Positions 55,760-64,000 of a stretch of 64,000 nt of DNA are shown here, in pieces. Under the pieces are notes generated by a model, which was not told the DNA's origin, did no database searches, and was given only the letters and a program-made list of their open reading frames with translations. The number at the start of each line of letters is the position of its first letter. Position 1 is the stretch's first letter. Both the position numbers and the translations under genes were made by a program. The DNA comes from Usnea hakonensis (lineage: Eukaryota > Ascomycota > Lecanoromycetes > Lecanorales > Parmeliaceae): the NCBI GenBank assembly GCA_013423325.1, contig BLJB01000052.1, positions 62,001-126,000 of the forward strand, in the 5' to 3' direction.

Positions 55760-57357
55760 CTGAGGCCACCAAACGCTCTGTGGGGGCCGAAGCTGGCAAG
55801 GTTGGGGAGCAGTGAGGGGAGTCTTATGGGACAGGCATGTCTGTGTGACTTCAAGGAAGTTATTGGACAAAGGCTGGGTTGGAGGGATACGGAGAGAATA
55901 GGTATGGAGACAATCAGGCAAGGAGATATATGAGAAGATGTCAAGGGTTGGCAGCCTGGATGAGGGGCAAACAGCGCAACGAAGGATTCAGACGTCTTAA
56001 GGGCAAACTGGTTGAAGGCTCTACCTTAATTACCTTAATTGGGTCGGACTAAGGAAAAGTCAAACGAGGCTGAAGTTATTCTCCAGCTAATGCAACGGAT
56101 TATGCGATGCCGGAGAATAAATACCTTACCTTAAGGTGCTTTGAGGCTGCATGGTAAAAGGGGAGCGTGGGCCCACTGGAAGAGAAGCACGAGTTGAATT
56201 CGTTGGCAGATTATTGTCTTCAAGTTTTGAGAATCGAAGGATTTGAGGTCGCCACGATAAAAGATAAAAATGGTACCAAGGTACTCGTACTTTAACTCTT
56301 TACTTACCTTATTTTGCTTTTCATTTTTAACTGTCCGAGACCGACTTCACAGACAAACGGGCCATAAAGTATGACTGCATTCTGATATACGGAGACATTT
56401 GTTCTCGAGTACTATGGATTTACGTAGTCGCAAACAGGGGCTTCCAAGCTTTCCACTTATGAGAAGATTGAGAGAATATAGAATTCTGAATCATAATAAA
56501 ACGTCAATAGACTCTGGGAACGAACGAAAAGGCAGCTCTTCCCAATTGAATATCTTATTCCGTATGACACATACCTAGTTGACAATGGGTATTGGCTCTA
56601 GCCTAATAATCTACCTTAGGTAGTCATCTTTGCTTACCACAAATTATGGAGCTGAGGTACGTAAGGTAAGGTAAGGTACTTTAGAATGGGGCTGTAGGCT
56701 GTTACATACAAATCGACCCCCACTCGTGGGATAGAAAATAACCCGCAGAGAGGCCAAATTTGGCGCGGGTATCTCATCATCTTTTTTTCATTTTCACACA
56801 ATAAGGTAAGTACCCCTACTCGCCCCACTAATCAGGCTGCAAGGTCCCGGAAAATCTTCAGAAAGCCAGGGAAATACCACCTCATCTCGTGACCTTTGCC
56901 AAGTAATCTAGGCTAAGTACCCCATGTACTTTACTCATCTTATACGGCCAATGATACATTCAACGCCACGACTCCTAGCTCATCCAATCTCGCGTCTATC
57001 TCGACTTGTACTCACACGCTAAGTCGGTCTTTCCGCCGTCTCATAGACACAGTTCCGACAGGCAATCCACTTGTTCCGACTACGAGCTCTTTCCAATCTT
57101 ATCCTTATTGACGTCCAGATCTACATCAATTGCAAGCCATTCTCTTGGGCCATCTAGCCAGCATTGGACATCTCCGCTCCTGTGAGCTATCTGGGATGGC
57201 TACAACAACCGTCCAAAATTGGGCAAATGGTCTCTTTCTTCAACACATGACCGTCTTTGGAGCCTGAAGAAGTCTTCCAAGCATGGTTCACTTAGTGATC
57301 ATCGCCTGTGCCGCGTTTTTGTAGCTACTCGATAAATATTTCTCTTGTACGGACTCT
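55760..57357. promoter_or_regulatory. 1.6-kb intergenic region upstream of the BCS1-like gene
   Basis: Between two minus-strand genes. Contains several ACCTTA/AAGGTA clusters (56022-56042, 56123-56136, 56610-56623, 56656-56680, 56801-56816). No gene recognised. Confidence 0.5.
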
Positions 57358-58750
57358 CTACTCAACGGGTTCCATATATCGCTTGATCCAGACCACCTTT
57401 CCATCTTTGGGATCCATAATTGTTGCGAAATGTGTTTCTTCATTCAAGATCGGATCGGTATCCATCCATCGGATTACGGTGTCTTTCGTAAGACTCTGTC
57501 TATGCGCGTTGGCTTTCGTCGATGCATTACGCTTGGCTCCTTTCGTAGATCTCTCCCACAACTTTATCGCCACATTCCTACGCTCAATACTTCCCACAAC
57601 CATACCATCCAGGAGTGTCTTGAACGAGTTCTCGTGAGTGGCTTTCAGAGGTTGGGTCGTGTCCTCTGCGGACTCATCATGATTGGTAGCAACGATGAAT
57701 TCCTTCGAAGATCTTACGAGGCCAGTATGATGGTCTTTTTCTATGGTGAGAGTATCATCGCCGTCGCTAAAGACCAAATAGGCAGCAGTAGTCGCAACTC
57801 GTGGTAGATCGCGTCTGATGGCATCCAGGGCTGAACTATCAAGTCGGGAAATGTTGAATGATTGAGCAGGCAAAAGATAGCTCCTCAACAATGACGATAT
57901 TGAAGGCTGAAAGCCAAAAAGAACAAGAAGGTGATGGTAGTAGAATCGAAAATCGGAAAGTCTGCCGCTCTTGTCATGACTTGGCCTAAAATTGAGAGAC
58001 ATACTCAGCCCCCTTCTGACCCCAGTCAGCACCCCTACGTAGCCAATGTAAGTGATGCTTGAGGCCTAGATTGTAGTCCGCATTTAGTAATGCCTAAAAT
58101 AAGGGCGGAGTCTGAACGTTGAAACAAATTCTGGGAGTAGGATTCTCCCAAGATATGTCTCAGGACGCAGAATACTGTCATAAGAGAAAATAGATGTGGA
58201 TCTCAAAGACACGTACAATGACATCTCCCCCTGGCTTTTCGACGAAGTCCAGATGCACAATGACCTTTCTCAAAACATCCATACCCCAGTCTAGCGTACG
58301 GAAATGTAACATCTTTGTGTTCTGGTTATCATCTTTGACTCTCACGGCTCCACTGGTGCAACCCATGAACAGGTCAAGTAAGACATTGAAGGCCACCAGG
58401 AGATACATCTCTACGCCAGTAGTCTCATGTATACCACGAAGCTCCTCGGTTTCCTCTTTACTATGCAATCGTCGAAGTAAAAGACGTGCCAGCCATCTTA
58501 CTCTTTCGACGGAGATATTCGCACGTAGGTCCTGAACGACTTCGTCAAAAAGAACGGGCAAGGTTGCTATTTGTGACTTGAAGTCCGCTACCATATGCTG
58601 ATAGCGTTTCCGAGGTGGAAGGGAAAGGTCGATCGTATACCGAGGAGGTTCATCGCCGTTCTCACTTGCTTCGCTACTGAACTCCTCACTGGAGGCGTTG
58701 TCAGGTTTCAGTATGGCTTCATTGCGTTTTCGTAAACCAGCGGATTCCAT
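57358..58750 (-). CDS. Acid-ceramidase / N-acylethanolamine amidase-like hydrolase
   Basis: Ntn-hydrolase fold protein related to acid ceramidase and NAAA, which cleave the amide of ceramides or N-acylethanolamines after self-cleavage at an internal cysteine. Exons 58750-58217 and 58065-57358 encode 413 residues. PPRYTIDLSLPPRKRYQHM is the pattern of the alpha-subunit start. The putative nucleophile is Cys131 in FMGCTSGAV, followed by HFRTLDWGMD, equivalent to the conserved R-x-L/M-D-W/F-G. Across the intron, SITYIGYVGVLTGVRRGLSM fits the family. I see no signal peptide, unlike the lysosomal animal enzymes; an in-frame ATG at 58834 does not add one. Substrate is not predictable from sequence alone. 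Confidence 0.82.
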
Positions 58751-60089
58751 TCTTGTGTCGAATCTTGTTTTGTCGTCTCGAACGATGCTGAAATCCCTGG
58801 GGTAAGAGGAGAATCGAAATGCCCTGCATCTCAACAGTTGGTATAGTAGAATCAGCTTACTACTGGATTTAGCATTCTAATATAAACGCAATTATCGCGC
58901 GCTTGTCAGCCTTGGCATCTGCAGGCAACCTGGAGCTCCACCGTCACTCATCAAAAAAATTGAACGCTTCAAAAATTCGTCCCATCTTAGACCTAGCCGC
59001 TATAAGATGAAGCTCGAAGGATGATAGCACGCGGGAATATATCTTCTACAATGGAGGGATCTATTGAGACCGATTGTTGTCTCTCGCGCTGATATTATCG
59101 TCTTTGATTGTATCTTCGACAACAGCAACTTCAACTTAAACGGGTAAAAAGGCTCTTTCTCCCCAGGACTCCTTTGAGCGTGTTATTCATTGACCTGTCG
59201 CCTATGGCCCGCAAGTTTGGGCAGCAGAAGCTACACCGGGCTTCGTGACACATATCTTGAGCATTGGGGTAATATCTGGCTGTTAGTTCAAGACGCTGAT
59301 GACAGTTGAAGGTTACCAACATACCAGGTCTAGTTTTCGAGTCTTGATTGCTCGGGATTTACCATCAACGATGAACACGAAACTAAGTAGTGCTCTAGAA
59401 AGTGATTAGTGCAGCAAATTGCTTGCCCTTAACCATTAATGACGATTGTAATGAAGGACGGGACCAAATTCAAAGGGTTCGCTTTGTCACGGCATATCTG
59501 AACTCTTGAGCCTGACCGCTAGTACTTGTAAGACTTGAATATTTTCTCCCTTTAATTTCCTGCGGACCGAACGGTGCAGTTGAGTGGTCTCATTGGCTAG
59601 TGGGCTTGAAAGTGAAGAAAGGCGTGTTCGAAGCGAGGCCCTCACTCGTAATAGCTCATCCGTGCACTCAGCACATTTAGGAAACAATTTCCGTTCAGTT
59701 GATCGCTCTCTCCTACATTAATCGAAAATCGTCACACCGACCAATTGTCGATTGTCTCCTTCATTAACCCCTCAACATCATCAAATTTCTCAATTAACGT
59801 GCAAAATCGAAAGTCATGTGCTGTTTTTCGGTAGCAGATGTGTTCCTTGAGGACCCTCCGCCTGAGAAGAAAAAGGAAGAGAAAGAGAAAGAGAAAGAGA
59901 AAGTGAACAAAAATTTTGTTCTCGTGTCTGACCAGCTAAACCTGCAGCCAATTGTGAGTTACAGTCACTTTCCCTTTCTATACCTCGTTATTTTATCCTT
60001 ACTTTTCACTTTCAATTCGCTTCACTCATTCCCACTTCATCAACCACCCTTTCTCAGTACATCGCCTCCATTTCCCACTGGAACTCAAC
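58751..60089. promoter_or_regulatory. 1.3-kb divergent intergenic region
   Basis: Between the amidase-like gene (-) and the NPW-repeat gene (+). Includes a GAAA/AGAA purine run at 59869-59901, which creates a spurious Lys/Glu-rich frame (59816-60097). No gene recognised. Confidence 0.45.
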
Positions 60090-61024
60090 ATGAGTAAACA
60101 CTTCACCCACAACCCTGATAGTAGTATAACAACCCACCAGCCGCCAGCCGCTAAGAATCCCTGGACGAACCTTCCTGCTCACAATCCATCCACCCAGCCG
60201 CCAATGGCGAAGAATCCCTGGACGAACCCTCCCACACCCTCTGGCAACATGAGTCACCACTATACGTACCAGCCAGTCCGCAATGCGGCACAGAACCCCT
60301 GGACAAACCTTCCTGCTCCCACTCCATCTCCCCAGCAGTCAAACGCATGGAATCCTTGGATGAACCCTCCCACACCCTCTCGCAACATGAGTCACCACTA
60401 TACGTACCAGCCAGTCTGCGATGCGGCACAGAATCCCTGGACCTACCCACCGGCTCCCATTTCTTCAGCCTTGCCGTCATCGAGCTATTACTCCCACCAT
60501 GCGGTCCACAGTACATCTTTCGCTGTCAGTGTAACACTCTACTATTAGCCGAGCCCGCGCAACATGTGGACGGATGCCCACCCTCTACGCCTTCCGTTTG
60601 ACGGATTTGCGTCCATTCTGCTTCGCATTTGTTATCATCGTTTCAGAATTTGTCGACAAAGCTGACATTCTTCTCATAGACTTCACCGGCTCCTATGCAT
60701 TACCCAGGCGGCTCACAGTCTCCGCACATACAATTTCACACGTCCCAGCCAGCTGCTGAGCCGGCGAACTTCAACGTCTACAAGGGTCTTACCTCACAGC
60801 AGGTAAATGAACGCAACATATCCCGTGCTCAGAATCTGGGAGGCTATGACCAAGTACAGCTTGTACCTCAGAACGCGTCGCCCGACAATGAGTACTACTG
60901 CCGAGAGTTGGATGGCACCTACACCGTGCGCACCGTCAACACCATCATGAACACTCTGACTCCCGGCCAATGGGCTTACGCCTCAACTGGCTATCCGTAC
61001 TGGGTTCGCCACGCAAAGACATGA
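60090..61024 (+). CDS. NPW-repeat protein of unknown function
   Basis: Probable two-exon gene: 60090-60524 and 60680-61024, 259 residues; the family is not recognised. The first exon encodes five copies of an NPW(T/M)(N/Y)(L/P)P motif spaced by Pro/Ser/His/Gln-rich linkers, including two longer units with NMSHHYTYQPV. The second exon has a compact, more ordered-looking part: GLTSQQVNERNISRAQNLGG, ENEYYC-like DNEYYCRELDGTYTVRT and TLTPGQWAYASTGYPYW. The intron uses a weak donor (GTCAGT) and acceptor CTCATAG; it is inferred because it joins phase 0 to phase 0 and the Pro-rich style continues (SPAPMHYPGG). Without it the second frame would start at the ATG at 60695. No signal peptide or membrane segment is seen. 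Confidence 0.6.
60224..60441 (+). repeat. coding direct repeat, ~80 bp copies at 138-bp period
   Basis: Copies 60224-60303 and 60362-60441 share nearly all bases (few substitutions), including an identical stretch around catgagtcaccactatacgt. The 138-bp period equals 46 codons, so the repeat keeps frame inside the NPW-repeat gene. Shorter related units precede it at 60155-60230. Confidence 0.9.
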
Positions 61025-61624
61025 GGTACGAAAGAGGTGTTGTTGTAGCTCTGTATGAATGCATCTGGCTGACTAAGTTATGAGTTGTCCTTAGATTGCT
61101 CAGATTCTTGGTCTGCAACTCCAGACTTTACAGCTTGTGACTGACAAGAATTTTGTGGGCTTCCAGGTGGAGATCTTTGACGGATTGAGATACCAATATT
61201 GCTATGAATGGATGCTATTATGATTTTGCACGATTGGAGTCTTTCCCTGCTGATGAGCGGGCGACATGGCTGTTGAGGAGAAGTGAAATCATGATACTCA
61301 TTTCGCTCGAGTCACGGTTGGAGAAAATGCTTCGACAGCAATGTGTTATTCAATAGAATAATCAAAGCTACTCTCAAGATTGGTGCACCCTCGCTCATGG
61401 CTAGTGGTGCGGTGCCACGAGTGCTGAGACAAATGTGCGCTTTGATCATACCAGCCGGCCGTAAAAAGAGTGCCCAACGTCACTGCCAGTAGAATATTGA
61501 AACTTCTTAGACATTATTTATGCGCTTTCCCATTTCACCAAGTGTTTTCTATCTTCAAAGCCTTTGTTGCGTCCTAGTCATCGCCATAGTCTACCGCGCC
61601 TGTTTCTTAAAGACCTGTCCCACA
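61025..61624. other. intergenic between tandem plus-strand genes
   Basis: 600 bp: 3' flank of the NPW-repeat gene and promoter of the YjbQ-like gene. The frame is open from 61520 into that gene, but the added 35 residues are hydrophobic and absent from the family. Nothing else seen. Confidence 0.5.
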
Positions 61625-62227
61625 ATGGCAACAACCTATACCCAGCACCACCTGACACTTCCCTCCCTCGGTCGTGGCTCGCACCTTGTTACCGACCATA
61701 TCGTATCCTCGCTACCTCAAATATCGGGTGTTAAATGTGGGCTACTGCATCTATTCTTACAGCACACAAGCTGTGCGCTGTCCATGAATGAGAACTGGGA
61801 TGACGACGTAAGAGCGGATATGAGTGATGCTCTGGATGGAATAGTCAAAGAAGACAAGGGTGCGTTGAGGAGACAAAATGATTAGCGAGCAAGGCGGGAC
61901 CTTTTATGGATTGCAGCAAAGCCATTCCCTGGGTCGTAGCTGACAGGTCGTGTGAAACAGCTAGAAAAGGAATATACAGACACGATGCAGAGGGGAGCGA
62001 TGATATGCCGGTATACAAGCCCTGGATCCATCGCCCGAGGGAAGATTGCTAAATGGACGATGTTACAGGCACATATCAAGTCGTCTTTGATCGGCGCGAG
62101 CGTGAGTATTCCAATATCAAACGGGAAGCTCGCCACGGGGACCTGGCAAGGCATCTGGTTTCTGGAATTTCGGAATATGAAGCAGAAGAGGAAGGTTCTA
62201 GCTACGATACAAGGGGAGAAGATGTGA
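61625..62227 (+). CDS. YjbQ / UPF0047 family protein
   Basis: Small, widely conserved protein of the UPF0047 (YjbQ) family; some bacterial members have a weak thiamine-phosphate synthase activity, but the eukaryotic role is unknown. Exons 61625-61859, 61961-62010 and 62069-62227 encode 147 residues, the normal length. Motifs: GLLHLFLQHTSCALSMNEN, with conserved His and Ser/Thr; the joined YRHDAEGSDDMP|AHIKSSL; and GTWQGIWFLEFR, the family signature. The acceptor for exon 2 (GTGAAACAG) was chosen because only it gives KGIYRHDAEG in frame. The start at 61625 (MATTYTQHHLTL) begins the conserved domain; an upstream ATG at 61520 would add a hydrophobic leader and is possible but less likely. It converges on the METTL25-like gene 118 bp away. 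Confidence 0.88.
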
Positions 62228-62345
62228 GAGCTTTACGGATTGAAATACGAAGTCGAACGATAGAATTAGAGCTACAAAGAATCACGAATAGATGTTTACC
62301 TGCTTGTCGAAAAAAGTACGATCTCTGGGTTCATATAGACTGTAG

Positions 62346-64000
62346 TCATCTCTTGATTCCTACGACTACCAGATTCCGTGGACTTTGCTTATAATCGAAG
62401 ACGGCCTCCACCCAGCAATCTCTGACTTCTGCCTGTTCTTTGAGGTAAAGCCATCTATCCACCACAATACTCGACTCCACAACACTTGCGCTGAAGGCCA
62501 TCAAGCTCCAAACAATACTCAACTCTTTCTTTCTGTCTTTGAAGCTGTCTTCATAACGCAATATCTCATCGTCGGTCAAACCCGCCATGCGTCTTTGGAT
62601 ATCAGCACCGCGCTGCTGATCGTCGGTCAGTTTGACGATCGCTCCACGCACGTAGGCGGTGAAAGATGAATAACAAGCCTTGCGCAGGGAACCAATCGTG
62701 AGAGCAGGACTAGCTCCAGTCTGGCTGGGAGACCGCCCGCCATCCCTGCCAAGGTCCTGGCTTGGCTTTATGACAATACCGCGGTCCAGGAATATTCTTT
62801 GCAGCAAGGCTCGATAGAAATGTCTCGTGAAGAACGACTCGCATTCTGTCGCAGTCCAATTCTCGGGTGCTTGAACGGCCATCATTCGCGCAGTGATGTT
62901 AAGGCGTAAGCCTTCTCCATGCGGGTGTCGGTACGTAGCAAACCTTTCCGACATGGGAAAACCATGTGGATCGCACGTTGATGAGGTGGTGTCGAGACGC
63001 AGGTTGGGAGAACGCAAGGATGGTAACTTGTATGTTGGAGGCCCGAGCCGCTCAGTCACGAGGTTGTAGCAGCAGCCCACCATGGCAACAACTTTGACAG
63101 AAGGGTTGAGGACCAAGGATCGTAGTCCGTGGTGCAGAAGGTTGCCGCACGAATGAAGGGAGATGACCATCAACTGTGGGGGGTAATTGAGACCACTTGT
63201 AATATCGTTCATGACTATTGATAAGTCTCCGTCCTGAATGAATGATTCGATGTACCTGATTCTAGATCCGCTTTCGTCTGGGGTCACTTGATCAACAGAG
63301 CCAGGAATGTTGATGTTTATTGGTACTTGCGAGCTGCTACTAGGCTGCACATTTACTGTCCAAGAAGCGTATGGATGGTGATTTGAGCTCTGCGAGTCCA
63401 TTCTATACTGCTTTTTGTTACGCATTATTTTCTTAGTGTCTGCCAATTTGGCCGTTATATCCATGCTTCGAGCACCCTTGATGTTGAGCTGTTTGCTTTC
63501 CAGTGCGACCACCTGTTTGTTGTACGGAGGACTCGCTAGAGCTCGACCGAGATAGTTCTGACCTGAACCAAAGTCAACAATGTGCGTAATTTCACTACCG
63601 TCAGTGGTTTCGATATCAGCTATCACGCCGTTGATATACTTGACAAAATTTTCAACCTCGTGGATCTTTTTGGGCTTCATGCCCACGTGTCTAGGGAGAG
63701 AACCGGTCCCTCTAGACGCCGGTGCAGCAGATGAATTAACAGATCTGAAGTCTCGATTAAGTGCATGCCTACGGATCGCTTGAATATACTCGACAAGACT
63801 TGTGGGAGGACTTTGACAGTTTCGCCACATAGAGCTTTCGCCCTGCTTATCCGCAGATAGTGAGTCTATTGGAGTTTTCAGAAATTCAAGGACATCATCG
63901 TCTTCCTTCATTAAGAGGTCTAGGATGACACGGACGTCATGCAATTGAAACCAAAGTCTCCATTCTTCTGGAAGAAGGGTCTTATAGAGATCAGGTTCTT
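62346..64000 (-). CDS. METTL25-type methyltransferase (5' end beyond window)
   Basis: S-adenosylmethionine-dependent methyltransferase-fold protein of the METTL25/RRNAD1 group. The frame runs off the window: residues upstream of the first internal start read EPDLYKTLLPEEWRLWFQ, so the true N-terminus is outside. SAM-binding motif I is IVDFGSGQNYLGRALA, preceded by KPKKIHEVENFVKYI. MVISLHSCGNLLHHGLRSLV and VVAMVGCCYNLVTE are the diagnostic group motifs; the C-terminal block RDCWVEAVFDYKQSPRNLVV closes the domain. About 550 codons are visible without an intron. Substrate is unknown for fungal members; for animal METTL25 proteins rRNA or tRNA modification has been suggested. Confidence 0.85.
   Translation of the reverse strand, partial: EPDLYKTLLPEEWRLWFQLHDVRVILDLLMKEDDDVLEFLKTPIDSLSADKQGESSMWRNCQSPPTSLVEYIQAIRRHALNRDFRSVNSSAAPASRGTGSLPRHVGMKPKKIHEVENFVKYINGVIADIETTDGSEITHIVDFGSGQNYLGRALASPPYNKQVVALESKQLNIKGARSMDITAKLADTKKIMRNKKQYRMDSQSSNHHPYASWTVNVQPSSSSQVPININIPGSVDQVTPDESGSRIRYIESFIQDGDLSIVMNDITSGLNYPPQLMVISLHSCGNLLHHGLRSLVLNPSVKVVAMVGCCYNLVTERLGPPTYKLPSLRSPNLRLDTTSSTCDPHGFPMSERFATYRHPHGEGLRLNITARMMAVQAPENWTATECESFFTRHFYRALLQRIFLDRGIVIKPSQDLGRDGGRSPSQTGASPALTIGSLRKACYSSFTAYVRGAIVKLTDDQQRGADIQRRMAGLTDDEILRYEDSFKDRKKELSIVWSLMAFSASVVESSIVVDRWLYLKEQAEVRDCWVEAVFDYKQSPRNLVVVGIKR

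Noticed and set aside
55760..55921. 54-residue N-terminal extension of the BCS1-like protein
   Set aside because: Pro/Thr/Leu-rich leader-like sequence; BCS1-like proteins start close to the membrane segment.
59816..60097. 93-codon frame before the NPW-repeat gene
   Set aside because: Driven by an AGAA purine run, stops at the next gene's ATG and has no plausible splice into it.
1..64000. tRNA genes, CRISPR arrays, biosynthetic gene cluster
   Set aside because: No A/B-box pair with cloverleaf was found by eye; no spaced direct repeats; no polyketide, nonribosomal peptide or terpene synthase motifs.

Overview
The window is nuclear DNA of a filamentous ascomycete (Pezizomycotina). The signs are many short spliceosomal introns (about 45-76 nt, GTANGT-like donors, CTRAC/CTAAT branch sites close to the acceptor), single-copy genes alternating between strands, and typical Pezizomycotina families: an NmrA-type nitrogen regulator, a RosA/NosA/Ume6-type Zn2Cys6 factor, a GT15 Kre2/Mnt1 mannosyltransferase, an AA11 chitin oxidase and an LCCL membrane protein. 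I cannot fix the class or genus. I recognise no tRNA, rRNA, CRISPR array, intact transposon or secondary-metabolite cluster. All gene models were spliced by eye; exon coordinates are in each entry.

Layout: 0-16.6 kb is gene-dense: a truncated MAT2B-like reductase (-), condensin CAP-G/Ycg1 (-), a mitochondrial-type cysteine synthase (+), a TRK potassium transporter (-), a disordered hypothetical (+), an MPP6-like exosome cofactor with a zinc knuckle (-), complex I NDUFS6 (+) and a Ume6-like regulator (-). From 16.6 to 39 kb genes are sparser: a nucleotidyltransferase-like protein (+), an Aro8-type aminotransferase (-), an LCCL membrane protein (+), nmrA (-), an asparaginase with ankyrin repeats (-), a hypothetical (-), a 4-kb stretch without recognisable genes and an ELO elongase (-). 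From 39 to 64 kb: COX6 (+), a GT15 mannosyltransferase (-), gamma-tubulin complex GCP5 (+), a Yih1/IMPACT protein (+), a Tlg1-like SNARE (-), an AA11 monooxygenase (-), a small hypothetical (+), a BCS1-like AAA ATPase (-), an acid-ceramidase/NAAA-like amidase (-), an NPW-repeat protein (+), a YjbQ/UPF0047 protein (+) and a truncated METTL25-like methyltransferase (-).

Most of these are unlinked housekeeping functions. The one suggestive neighbourhood is nmrA next to an asparaginase: both belong to nitrogen metabolism, with the Yih1 homologue (a Gcn2 inhibitor) about 14 kb away. Several pairs are head-to-head over under 300 bp (condensin/cysteine synthase, MPP6/NDUFS6, mannosyltransferase/GCP5).

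The most unusual observations are a 7-nt microexon needed to keep nmrA in frame, a 20-nt microexon plus a tandem acceptor in the MAT2B-like gene, a GC-AG intron in condensin, a zinc knuckle fused to an MPP6 exosome cofactor, and a 9-mer (TACTCCGTA) found at least nine times in noncoding or probably noncoding DNA between 10 and 39 kb where about 0.5 would be expected by chance.
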